Assembly: GCA_003218615.1 (NCBI GenBank)
Contig: QHOD01000031.1
Coordinates: 1-11,933, forward strand
Length of the DNA stretch: 11,933 nt
Source: Verrucomicrobiota bacterium
GTDB lineage: Bacteria > Verrucomicrobiota > Verrucomicrobiia > Chthoniobacterales > UBA10450
Reading direction: 5' to 3'
Below the pieces are notes generated by a model, which made no database searches, was not told where the DNA came from, and saw only the letters and a list, made by a program, of their open reading frames with translations. How positions within the stretch are numbered: the stretch's first letter is position 1; each line of letters opens with the position of its first letter. Shown here piece after piece: positions 1 to 6,214 of this stretch. A program made the translations under genes and the position numbers.

Positions 1-2
1 CG

Positions 3-647
3 GGATATGTCAACGCGATGTCCCACTTTTATCGCGGCGAAATGAGCCGGATCATGGTCTGGCGGCAGCGACTCGACGTAACCACAAACTGGGCCATCAC
101 CAGCAGCACCGCCATTATCACCATCGCGTTTTCCACGCGCCAGGTGCCGCACATCATTTTCTTTTTCAATCTCGCCATCGTCTGGGTGCTGCTCTGGATC
201 GAAGCGCGCCGCTACCGATTCTATGACGCGTTCCGGGCGCGCGTCCGCATGCTCGAGGCGCATTTCCTTGTGCCGATGGTGATGGAGAATCGGGATTTGC
301 TGCAGGGCGAATGGAAAAAACTGGTCTGCGAAGATTTGATTTTGCCCTGCTTCAAAATCAGCAAACTGGAAGCGGTCGGTCGCCGATTAAAGCGAAATTA
401 CATTTTCATTTTTATCCTCATCATCGTGGCGTGGATCACGAAAATTTTTCTGCACGCCGAGCACGCGATGGACAGTGTCGGCGGCTTTTATCGGTCCTTG
501 CGCGTAGGAACCATCCCTTCCTGGCTGGTGGCGTTTATCTTTGCCGGCACTCTTATCACCGTGATCACGATCACGATTTACGTGAGTAAGAAAACCTCCG
601 GCGAAATCTCCGAGTTCGGCACCCACCGGTCGCTCTGGCGAATTTGA
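3..647 (+). CDS. DUF2270 family integral membrane protein (probably 5'-partial)
   Basis: This is a predicted inner-membrane protein of unknown function. Counting from the ATG at 18 (209 residues), the opening HFYRGEMSR-x-x-VWRQRLD-x-TTNWA and the segment WIEARRYRFYD are the pattern I recognise as DUF2270. Four hydrophobic segments are visible at about residues 24-38, 44-61, 127-146 and 166-190, with a charged cytoplasmic-type stretch (about 62-126) between the second and third. The frame is open to the left edge (codons from position 3 read G-Y-V-N-A before the ATG). Family members usually carry residues before the HFYRGE motif, so the true start may lie outside the window and the ATG at 18 may be internal. 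It ends 4 bases before the repeat-rich spacer that leads into mazG and reads the same way. The family has no established biochemical role, so none is assigned. Confidence 0.8.
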   Translation, partial: GYVNAMSHFYRGEMSRIMVWRQRLDVTTNWAITSSTAIITIAFSTRQVPHIIFFFNLAIVWVLLWIEARRYRFYDAFRARVRMLEAHFLVPMVMENRDLLQGEWKKLVCEDLILPCFKISKLEAVGRRLKRNYIFIFILIIVAWITKIFLHAEHAMDSVGGFYRSLRVGTIPSWLVAFIFAGTLITVITITIYVSKKTSGEISEFGTHRSLWRI

Positions 648-651
648 AAGA

Positions 652-735
652 AAGTTGATAGTTGAGAGTTGATGGTTGAGAGAACCGCAATGGCGGAATC
701 TCCTGAGTCTCTCAACTCTCAACCCTCAGCCTTTA
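652..735. repeat. Inverted word repeat 1 (GTTGAGA family) between DUF2270 gene and mazG
   Basis: The left arm (about 652-682) is an imperfect tandem of the word GTTGAGA/GTTGATA. The right arm (709-727) is the same word inverted (CTCTCAACTCTCAACCCTC). Arms 664-682 and 709-727 match at 16 of 19 positions. The loop (683-708) itself contains CCGC-AATG-GCGG. All three possible mazG starts (TTG 669, ATG 672, ATG 690) lie inside the element, the last one in the loop. It has the same architecture as the other three repeats in the window but a different word. Confidence 0.75.
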
Positions 736-1511
736 ACAAATTGTGCGAGATCGTCGCAAAATTGCGCGCGCCGGGCGGCTGCCCGTGGGACCGCGAGCAG
801 ACACACGAATCGTTGCTGCCTCAGTTGATGGAAGAGGCTTACGAAGTTGCTGGAGCGGTGCGCGCTAAAGACGATGCAAATTTCCGCGAGGAATTGGGTG
901 ATCTTCTTTTGCTAATCGTCATGCATGCGGAAATCGCGCAGGAAACCGGACGGTTCAAGATCGACAATGTCATTGGCGACGTGACAGAGAAGCTCATCCG
1001 GCGTCACCCGCATGTCTTCGGCACAAGCGATGCACGCGACAGCGGCGCGGTGCTGAAACAATGGGAATCAATCAAGCGCGCGGAAAAAACGAGCAAACAT
1101 TATCTTGATAGTTTGCCCGCGGGGTTGCCCGCGCTGATGCGCGCGCAAAAAGTGCAATCGAAAGTGGCGCGGGTCAATTTCGATTGGAGTGAACCGGGCG
1201 AGGTGATCGCGAAAGTTGAAGAAGAACTGAGCGAAACGAAGCAGGCGATCGCGTCGCAAGATGGAGAGGCGATGGAAAACGAGATCGGCGATTTGCTTTT
1301 CGCAGTCGTCAATCTCGCGCGCAAATGCAAACTCGATGCCGAAAGCGCGCTGCAAACCGCTACCGACAAATTCGTCGCGCGATTCAATCGACTCGAGGAT
1401 GCATTGCGAGCGCAAGGCAAGCGGCTTGGTGATGTCGATCTGGCGGAGCTGGATGCGATTTGGAAGCAGATAAAGGAAATGACGAAATCCAAAGGACGAA
1501 TGACGAATTAA
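672..1511 (+). CDS. mazG: Nucleoside triphosphate pyrophosphohydrolase MazG
   Basis: MazG hydrolyses (d)NTPs to NMP and pyrophosphate in the cytoplasm, clearing non-canonical nucleotides and, in E. coli, affecting ppGpp levels. The protein has the full two-domain form (about 279 residues; E. coli about 263). Numbered from the upstream TTG at 669, the N-terminal MazG domain shows LRAPGGCPWDREQT at 32-45, the acidic MEEAYEV (54-60) and EELGDLL (74-80) motifs that bind Mg, and RRHPHVFG (111-118). The second domain shows EEELSE (184-189) and ENEIGDLLF (203-211). Alignment with the family begins at about residue 22, so the first 20 or so residues come from the upstream inverted repeat. The last nine residues (TKSKGRMTN) come from the next repeat. 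Possible starts are TTG 669, ATG 672 and ATG 690, and none has a Shine-Dalgarno site. ATG 690 would be closest to the usual family length. Identity is secure; only the ends are uncertain. Confidence 0.93.
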   Translation: MVERTAMAESPESLNSQPSAFNKLCEIVAKLRAPGGCPWDREQTHESLLPQLMEEAYEVAGAVRAKDDANFREELGDLLLLIVMHAEIAQETGRFKIDNVIGDVTEKLIRRHPHVFGTSDARDSGAVLKQWESIKRAEKTSKHYLDSLPAGLPALMRAQKVQSKVARVNFDWSEPGEVIAKVEEELSETKQAIASQDGEAMENEIGDLLFAVVNLARKCKLDAESALQTATDKFVARFNRLEDALRAQGKRLGDVDLAELDAIWKQIKEMTKSKGRMTN

Positions 1512-1573
1512 TGACGAAGCCCGAATGACGAACATTTCACTCACGCGCTTCGTCATTCGACATTCGTGATTTA
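1485..1573. repeat. Inverted word repeat 2 (CGAATGACGAA family) between mazG and secG
   Basis: The 11-mer CGAATGACGAA occurs at 1497-1507 and again at 1522-1532. Its exact reverse complement TTCGTCATTCG lies at 1549-1559, followed by a degenerate inverted copy (CATTCGTGATTT). Shorter ATGACGAA words occur at 1480-1486 (partial) and 1511-1518. The element starts inside the mazG 3' end, includes its stop codon (1509-1511) and runs almost to the first possible secG start (GTG 1574). It could fold as a hairpin in the mazG-secG transcript. Confidence 0.75.
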
Positions 1574-1594
1574 GTGTTGATATTGCCCGTTCCG

Positions 1595-2038
1595 ATGAAC
1601 CTCCTGATCAATCTGTTCCTGGCGCTCTTTGTTCTCGTGGCGTTGCTCATGGTGTTCGTAATTTTAATGCAACGCCCGAAGAGCGAGGGCCTTGGCGCGG
1701 CATTTGGCGGGGGAGTGACGGAAAATATTTTCGGCGCGCAAACCACAAACGTGTTGGTGAAGTTCACGACCTGGATGGCCGGCATTTTTTTTGCGCTCAC
1801 CTTCGCGTTGTCGATCCTTTATGCCCATAAGAGCACGACAGGCGAGAGCGCGTTCCGGCGTGAGCTGATGAAACAACAAACTGCTCCGCAAACTTCTCCA
1901 GTGCCGACGACTCCTCCTCAATCTTCACCGGGTTCCTCTCCCGCACCCGATTCCGGCGCCGGCGTTTTGCCAGCAGGCAGCGCAACACCAGCGACACCGC
2001 CAACTTCTCCTGCAGGTTCCAAGAGAGCACAACCGTAG
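1595..2038 (+). CDS. secG: Preprotein translocase subunit SecG
   Basis: SecG is the small subunit of the SecYEG channel in the inner membrane and assists SecA-driven protein export. From the ATG at 1595 (147 residues) it shows the two-helix hairpin of the family: TM1 at about 4-24 and TM2 at about 52-75. Between them is the conserved loop MQRPKSEGLGAAFGGG (25-40), which matches the QRGKGAGLGAAFGG-type family signature. After TM2 there is a long tail of about 65 residues rich in Pro, Ser, Thr and Ala, with no recognisable domain; such tails are common on SecG proteins. The GTG at 1574 would add seven residues (VLILPVP) directly after the upstream repeat. I prefer the ATG because the hydrophobic hairpin begins right after it. 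No Shine-Dalgarno site is evident, so translation may depend on mazG. Confidence 0.9.
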   Translation: MNLLINLFLALFVLVALLMVFVILMQRPKSEGLGAAFGGGVTENIFGAQTTNVLVKFTTWMAGIFFALTFALSILYAHKSTTGESAFRRELMKQQTAPQTSPVPTTPPQSSPGSSPAPDSGAGVLPAGSATPATPPTSPAGSKRAQP

Positions 2039-2096
2039 CGCTCGATCAGAGGCAGGGGGCGGTTGACTCCGAAAGCATTCGCGAGTTGACCGTAAT

Positions 2097-2127
2097 CGCT
2101 TAAGCGCAAGGGCCAGTCACTCTGGCC
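2097..2127. other. Palindrome and hairpin downstream of secG
   Basis: A 10-bp palindrome, CGCTTAAGCG (2097-2106), is followed by a perfect 6-bp hairpin, GGCCAG-TCACT-CTGGCC (2111-2127). There is no T-run after the hairpin, so it is not a canonical intrinsic terminator. It may still end or stabilise the secG transcript, since a new regulated unit appears to start about 75 bases further on. Confidence 0.35.
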
Positions 2128-2196
2128 GAGTGGCTATCCCCGCCTCCATGAAGGCGCTTGTCCACGAGCGGCACAGCGTCAGCAAAGTTTGCCGAA

Positions 2197-2225
2197 TCGT
2201 CACTTTTCCGTCATACGGCTGTAAC
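2197..2225 (+). promoter_or_regulatory. Putative Pho-box-like array (three 7-bp units, 11-bp spacing)
   Basis: Three units, TCGTCAC (2197-2203), CCGTCAT (2208-2214) and CTGTAAC (2219-2225), are separated by exactly 4 bases each, giving an 11-bp period. The PhoB box of E. coli is built from CTGTCAT-type 7-mers with 4-bp AT-rich spacers; the middle unit matches 6 of 7 positions. The array ends 79 bases before the porin ATG, and the porin belongs to the phosphate-selective family, so PhoB-type control under phosphate starvation is plausible. The second spacer (ACGG) is not AT-rich and no clear -10 element was identified, so this remains a prediction. Confidence 0.5.
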
Positions 2226-2291
2226 AATCGACTTCTAGTTTCGACCGCGTTTACTAGAAACCAATCGCGGTCACTGAAAAACTTCGTCACA

Positions 2292-2298
2292 AAAGGAG
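2292..2298 (+). promoter_or_regulatory. Strong Shine-Dalgarno site of the porin gene
   Basis: AAAGGAG ends 6 bases before the ATG at 2305. It fixes the porin start and is the only strong, well-spaced Shine-Dalgarno sequence I see in the window, which suggests high expression. Confidence 0.8.
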
Positions 2299-2304
2299 AA
2301 ACTA

Positions 2305-3708
2305 ATGTTTATCAAGAAATTCGTCTTACGGGTAGCGGGCAGTAGCCTGGCTGCAATCCTCTTATTCGCGGTGCCGCGGCTTGGCGCGCAGACGCCGTCC
2401 GAGTCGGAGCGGCTCCAAAAACTCGAGCGCGCAGTCGAGCAGTTGCAAAAACGCAACGCTGAGCTGGAACAGGAAGTTGCCGGCTTAAAGAAGCAGGCTG
2501 CGGTTGCTCCTGAGGGCAGAATGAAAACGAAAGTCAGTTACGACGGGAAAACGTACATCGAAAAAGCCGTTGTCCAGGAAGAAAAGGCGCCGATTTACGT
2601 GCAGCAGCGCGGGGTGGAACTAAAGCTGGTACTGGGTGGATTCATTCAGGCGAATTTCGAGGACGGCGACGTCTCCGCTTTCGAGGGACGCTTTGGATTG
2701 ACGGCGTTGAAGGATCGCTTCCGCCTGCGCCGGGCACGGATCAATCTCACCGGCGACTTTGCGGAGAACTTCGACTTTAAAATCGAAGGCGACTTCGAGA
2801 ATAGTGATGGCCTCAACTCAAGCCGCACCGCCTTTGAGGCCACGGACATCTTCGTCAACTGGCATCAATTTCCAGAAGCGCAGATCAAGGTGGGTCAATG
2901 GAAGGCGCCGTTTGGGTTGGAGCAGCTTACTCCAGACACTTCATTGTACGTTATCGAGCGCAGCTTGCCCACCGGCGCGATCACGCCGGAGCGGCAGGTC
3001 GGCGTTCAACTTTGGGGAAAACCGTTTGCCAGCATTTGGCCTGATCAGAAGGATTTGCTGAGCTATTACGCTGGCATCTTCAATGGAAATGGCCGCAACG
3101 TGAGCGTCAACGACAACAACAACTTCATGTATGTGGGCCGACTGGAGTCAACGCTATTTAAAGCCAAAGTGTGGGGTCAGGATTCCTATTTGAAGCTTGG
3201 CGCTGACGTTCTGAACAGCCGCGATGACAAGGGAACAAATATATCGCAGACATTGAATCTATTGGTAAACGCCGACGGTTCTCTCTCGCCTTTTACTTTG
3301 CCCGGGGCGGATGAAAGAACGGCATGGAGCGTGGACGCATGGCTCAAACTGGGTCCATTCGATCTCATCGGTGAATACCTCGAGGAATACGTAAACGGTC
3401 GCACCGTGAATGGTGTACCTCCAGGATTCGCCGACTTCACAACAAGCGGATACTATGTTGAGGGAGCTTACTTCCTGATACCGAAGAAGCTTCAGGCTGT
3501 GGTTCAGTGGCAGGATTTAAACCCCGGGCAAAGAGCAAACGATGGCATTCGCTCCATTACTGGCGGTCTGAACTACTACATCCACGGCGACGATCTCAAG
3601 CTGATGGTCGATTACATCCATACGTGGTCGGATTTTCGCGAAGCGAATCCGCAGTTTGGCGATGACAATTTCGATGAAGTCATCGCGCGCGTGCAGGTGA
3701 TGTTCTAA
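2305..3708 (+). CDS. Phosphate-selective porin O/P family outer-membrane protein
   Basis: This is a predicted outer-membrane beta-barrel that lets phosphate or polyphosphate-type anions diffuse into the periplasm. The 467 residues divide into a signal peptide (1-28, MFIKKF..., cleavage expected after LGA), a coiled coil (about 32-64, a run of Lys/Leu/Glu/Gln heptads) that probably forms a trimer or peptidoglycan-side stalk, and a barrel from about residue 100. The barrel contains the family signature GQWKAPFGLEQL and the following FIERS-like block (YVIERSLPTG), plus many alternating strands. It ends in Phe (VQVMF), as expected for a BAM-inserted protein. A strong Shine-Dalgarno site and a Pho-box-like array lie upstream, and an intrinsic terminator lies downstream, so it looks like a single-gene transcript. 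Family assignment is strong; phosphate selectivity is inferred from family and control region, since members of this family have other substrates too. Confidence 0.88.
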   Translation: MFIKKFVLRVAGSSLAAILLFAVPRLGAQTPSESERLQKLERAVEQLQKRNAELEQEVAGLKKQAAVAPEGRMKTKVSYDGKTYIEKAVVQEEKAPIYVQQRGVELKLVLGGFIQANFEDGDVSAFEGRFGLTALKDRFRLRRARINLTGDFAENFDFKIEGDFENSDGLNSSRTAFEATDIFVNWHQFPEAQIKVGQWKAPFGLEQLTPDTSLYVIERSLPTGAITPERQVGVQLWGKPFASIWPDQKDLLSYYAGIFNGNGRNVSVNDNNNFMYVGRLESTLFKAKVWGQDSYLKLGADVLNSRDDKGTNISQTLNLLVNADGSLSPFTLPGADERTAWSVDAWLKLGPFDLIGEYLEEYVNGRTVNGVPPGFADFTTSGYYVEGAYFLIPKKLQAVVQWQDLNPGQRANDGIRSITGGLNYYIHGDDLKLMVDYIHTWSDFREANPQFGDDNFDEVIARVQVMF

Positions 3709-3749
3709 ATCAACTCTTCTGATTAAGCACCACGTAGTTAGGTTAGCGG

Positions 3750-3783
3750 AAGCCCGCCGGGACAGCGCCTCGGCGGGCTTTTC
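3750..3783 (+). terminator. Intrinsic terminator of the porin gene
   Basis: A perfect stem, AGCCCGCCG (3751-3759) with CGGCGGGCT (3771-3779), can be extended by an A-T pair (3750/3780). The loop is 11 bases and the stem is followed by a short T-run (TTTT at 3779-3782). It lies about 40 bases after the porin stop and about 45 bases before the next gene. Confidence 0.85.
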
Positions 3784-3828
3784 GCCAAATTATGGCCGCA
3801 TCAGAGCGCAGATCTTTTTGAAAGTAAG

Positions 3829-4698
3829 ATGGCAACCTTAGCCACACCCCGATTTTCCTTCGAACGACCGTTTGGGCGGGGATCAGATTCTGTCCGTCGC
3901 GTGCGCGCGGCGTGGATTTCCGATGTTCATTTGGGCACGCGTGGCGCGAACGCAGGCGCGCTGCTCGATTTCCTGCGCGAGTACGAATTTGAAACGCTCT
4001 ATGTGGTGGGCGACTTGATCGACATCTGGCAGTTGCGGCGCGGGATTTACTGGCCGCAACAGCATAACGACGTCATTCAAAAGATTCTCAGGAAATCGCG
4101 TAAAGGGACCCGCGTCGTTTACATCCTCGGGAATCACGACGATCTGCTCGCCAAGTTCTATGGCGCCTACGGCAACATCACCGTGCAGAAACATGCCATT
4201 CATCGCCTGGCCGATGGTCGCCGCATGCTCGTCATTCACGGACACGAACTCGATACGGTCGTGCAAAACGTGAAGTGGCTCGCCTTTGCGGGTGATGTTG
4301 GCTACCAGTTCCTGCTCTCGCTCAACCCGGCGATCAACTTAGTGCGCCGCCGATTCGGCCTCGGTTACTGGTCGCTCAGCGCCTACGCTAAGAAACGAGT
4401 CAAGGACGCGGTCAGCTTCATTGGCCGCTTCGAAGAAGAGATCGTTCGCTATGCGCAGAAGTTTTCTGTTGGCGCGGTTCTCTGTGGTCACATTCACAGC
4501 GCGGCAATCCGGCAATTTAGCGATGTCACCTACTACAACTGCGGTGATTGGGTGGAAAGCTGTTCCGCGCTGATCGAGCGCGAGGATGGTACTTTGGAGC
4601 TGGTCAATTACCATCCGTTCTCTGCCGCGCTGGTTCCGCCCGTTAAGGACCGACCAGCATTCAACCACGAATGGACACGAATGAACACGAATCCATGA
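3829..4698 (+). CDS. UDP-2,3-diacylglucosamine diphosphatase-like (LpxH-like) metallophosphoesterase
   Basis: This is a calcineurin-like metallophosphoesterase of the COG2908 type, related to LpxH, which cleaves UDP-2,3-diacylglucosamine to lipid X in lipid A synthesis at the inner-membrane surface. The metal-binding motifs are in order: DVHLG (32-36), GDLIDIW (61-67), GNHDD (101-105), HGHELD (137-142) and GHIH (220-223). They are followed by the YYNCGDWVESC block (235-245) typical of the longer members of this group. The expected ligands D32, H34, D62, N102, H137, H221 and H223 are all present. It is longer (289 residues) than E. coli LpxH (about 240) and has His where LpxH has the Asp of HGD. 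The exact substrate is therefore unproven; related enzymes next to glycosyltransferases may act on other lipids. The last ten or so residues (NHEWTRMNTNP) are encoded by an intergenic repeat and are probably not part of the ancestral protein. Confidence 0.82.
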   Translation: MATLATPRFSFERPFGRGSDSVRRVRAAWISDVHLGTRGANAGALLDFLREYEFETLYVVGDLIDIWQLRRGIYWPQQHNDVIQKILRKSRKGTRVVYILGNHDDLLAKFYGAYGNITVQKHAIHRLADGRRMLVIHGHELDTVVQNVKWLAFAGDVGYQFLLSLNPAINLVRRRFGLGYWSLSAYAKKRVKDAVSFIGRFEEEIVRYAQKFSVGAVLCGHIHSAAIRQFSDVTYYNCGDWVESCSALIEREDGTLELVNYHPFSAALVPPVKDRPAFNHEWTRMNTNP

Positions 4699-4752
4699 AC
4701 GATAGTCTTCGTCACAGGGCTTCTCTGAATGTTCGTGTGCATTCGAGTGGTT
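4663..4752. repeat. Inverted word repeat 3 (CACGAATG family) at the end of the metallophosphoesterase gene
   Basis: The left arm (4663-4692) is a tandem of CACGAAT words: ACCACGAAT, GGACACGAAT and GAACACGAAT. The right arm (about 4728-4752) carries the inverted words (TTCGTGTGCATTCGAGTGGTT), so the outer ends AACCAC and GTGGTT pair, followed by GAATG/CATTC and ACACGAA/TTCGTGT. The left arm is translated as the C terminus of the metallophosphoesterase. Same architecture as repeats 1, 2 and 4. Confidence 0.75.
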
Positions 4753-4814
4753 ACCACGCGAAATCCTCGACCGCGGGATGGACTGCCGTTAGCATCCTCA
4801 CTCCGCACGAATGA
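4695..4814 (+). CDS. Possible 39-residue bridging ORF inside repeat 3
   Basis: A short ORF starts at the ATG that overlaps the metallophosphoesterase stop (ATGA, 4695-4698). It ends with a TGA that overlaps the CYTH start (ATGA, 4811-4814), so it would join both genes by 4-base stop/start overlaps. The product begins MNDSLRHR and ends SILTPHE, and resembles nothing I know. About half of it is repeat-derived. It may be chance, or it may let ribosomes pass from one gene to the next. No Shine-Dalgarno site is seen. Confidence 0.2.
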   Translation: MNDSLRHRASLNVRVHSSGYHAKSSTAGWTAVSILTPHE

Positions 4815-5284
4815 GAACCAGAATGCCAAACAGCCGCGAGATCGAACGGAAGTATTTGGTCAGGTGGCTGCCTGACAAGATCAAGCGCTCGCGGCGTTAC
4901 CTCATCGCACAAGGTTATCTGGCGACAGAACCCGGGGGCCGACATGTGCGGCTTCGCAAAAAAGGGAAGGCCGCGTCGCTAACTTTCAAGGTGGGCCGCG
5001 GCGCGCATCGGGAAGAGCGTGAGATCAAGCTCAGCCCAAAACAATTCGCCGCGCTCTGGCCAGCGACCACGGGCAGAAGATTGCGCAAGGTGCGCTACGA
5101 AATTCCCTGGAGAAACCTTCTGATCGAGATTGATATTTATCGCGGCAGACATGCCGATCTGGTGGTGGCGGAAGTGGAGTTCCCGGACCGTGTAATGTGC
5201 CGAAAATTCAAGCCTCCTTCCTGGTTTGGGCGGGAGGTCACTGGCGAAAAGCGCTATAGCAATGTGAGATTGGCCAACGAGTAA
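4811..5284 (+). CDS. CYTH domain protein (predicted triphosphatase)
   Basis: This is a stand-alone CYTH (triphosphate tunnel metalloenzyme) protein of 157 residues, expected to act in the cytoplasm on inorganic triphosphate or related triphosphorylated substrates. The ExExK signature is present as EIERK (residues 10-14), and the other tunnel residues are recognisable: RHVRLRKKG (44-52), LTFK (57-60), EREIKL (69-74), RYEIPW (95-100), IEIDIY (105-110) and VVAEVEFP (118-125). The length equals one complete CYTH domain, with no fused CHAD domain. Instead a separate CHAD gene begins 9 bases after its stop, in the same direction. An alternative start is ATG 4823 (MPNSREIERK), which is also close to the motif. 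Neither start has a clear Shine-Dalgarno site. Domain identity is strong; the exact substrate (tripolyphosphate, thiamine triphosphate or a nucleotide) cannot be told from sequence. Confidence 0.88.
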   Translation: MRTRMPNSREIERKYLVRWLPDKIKRSRRYLIAQGYLATEPGGRHVRLRKKGKAASLTFKVGRGAHREEREIKLSPKQFAALWPATTGRRLRKVRYEIPWRNLLIEIDIYRGRHADLVVAEVEFPDRVMCRKFKPPSWFGREVTGEKRYSNVRLANE

Positions 5285-5293
5285 TCCCACAAT

Positions 5294-6193
5294 ATGGGCT
5301 TCCGTTTGAAATTGCGCGAACCGTTGCCGGACGGACTGAAACGGGTTTTCCGCGAACAGATTCAGTCTGCTCTGGAATTGTGCCGGCACCCGGCCAAGGA
5401 ACGAGGCGTGACCGTGCACGAAGTTCGCAAACATCTAAAAAAGCTGCGCGCCGCGATGCGCCTTGCCATCAGCGAAGTCGGAAGAAATTGCCACGCCCGC
5501 GAGGATCGCTGCGTGCGCAAGATCGGAAAGCTGGTCTCCGATTTGCGCGATGCGCAGGTGCGGCTGCAAACACTGATTCAATTGCGTGCCGAGACCGCAA
5601 AAGGACCAAAAGACAATCCATTTCCGCGTATCGAAGAACTGTTGTCGCTGGAGCGGGAAAGTTTTTCCGCCGCGTTTGCCGGGTGGCAAAAACAAGCGAT
5701 CCCGAAACTGGAACGCGCTGCTGAACGCATGTCGAAATGGCCTCTAGCAGATATTACGTGGAAGCAAATATGTGGCGTCGTCGCGAAGAGTTACCGGCGG
5801 GGACAAAACAGACTGGCCAAAGCGCTTAAGAAACGCGACCCGGAAAGTTTTCATGTTTGGCGGATGAGCGTTAAAGAGTTGTGGTATCAGTTGCGCATTT
5901 TGCGGCCGCTTAATCGGCTGGTTCTCGAGGAGATTGCCAGTGACGCAAAAACGCTCGGGGAACTGCTCGGACGTGCCCACGATTTTGCTTTTCTTCTCGC
6001 CCGCCTCGACAGAGAACGCGGCGATCAAGCGCTCTACGACGAACTCGTGCAACTGCAAAAACTCATCCGGAAACGAGGCAAACGATTGCATCGCGATGCG
6101 CTCGAGCTCGGACGACGCTTTTACGCAGAGCCAGCTAAGGCCTTCGCCAAGCGAATCTCGATCTTTATCGACAAACGAAAATCAAACTCATAA
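5294..6193 (+). CDS. CHAD domain protein (predicted polyphosphate binding)
   Basis: CHAD (conserved histidine alpha-helical domain) proteins are helical bundles with conserved His and basic residues; they bind inorganic polyphosphate, and several localise to polyphosphate granules. The protein has 299 residues with both pseudo-repeat halves. The first contains VHEVRKHLKKLRAAMRL (41-57) and the second FHVWRMSVKELWYQLRIL (186-203); each has the His followed by an Arg/Lys-rich helix. It is strongly basic overall (Arg/Lys clusters at 159-182 and 256-268), consistent with anion binding, and has no membrane segment or signal peptide. It sits 9 bases after the CYTH gene and 21 bases before arsC, so a three-gene operon is likely. 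In many bacteria CYTH and CHAD are fused in one chain; here they are separate. No Shine-Dalgarno site is obvious, so translation may be coupled to CYTH. Confidence 0.87.
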   Translation: MGFRLKLREPLPDGLKRVFREQIQSALELCRHPAKERGVTVHEVRKHLKKLRAAMRLAISEVGRNCHAREDRCVRKIGKLVSDLRDAQVRLQTLIQLRAETAKGPKDNPFPRIEELLSLERESFSAAFAGWQKQAIPKLERAAERMSKWPLADITWKQICGVVAKSYRRGQNRLAKALKKRDPESFHVWRMSVKELWYQLRILRPLNRLVLEEIASDAKTLGELLGRAHDFAFLLARLDRERGDQALYDELVQLQKLIRKRGKRLHRDALELGRRFYAEPAKAFAKRISIFIDKRKSNS

Positions 6194-6198
6194 TGGCA

Positions 6199-6211
6199 GG
6201 GTGGATCACCC
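6199..6211 (+). other. Small hairpin just before the arsC start
   Basis: GGGTG-GAT-CACCC is a perfect 5-bp stem with a 3-base loop, ending 3 bases before the arsC ATG. The GG-rich left arm is the only Shine-Dalgarno-like sequence there, so folding could hide it. It is short enough to be chance. Confidence 0.25.
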
Positions 6212-6214
6212 ATC

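Noticed and set aside
1068..1556. Minus-strand open frame antisense to mazG
   Set aside because: It overlaps a well-supported mazG on the other strand and its N terminus is a translation of repeat 2.
2233..2259. TTCTAG...CTAGAA inverted repeat upstream of the porin
   Set aside because: Six bases per arm with a 15-base gap, no extension and no link to a known regulator; could be chance. The adjacent Pho-box-like array is a better candidate.
2039..2304. tRNA or small RNA gene after secG
   Set aside because: No cloverleaf-like arms or T-loop sequence were found; only the small palindrome/hairpin and the regulatory units are supported.
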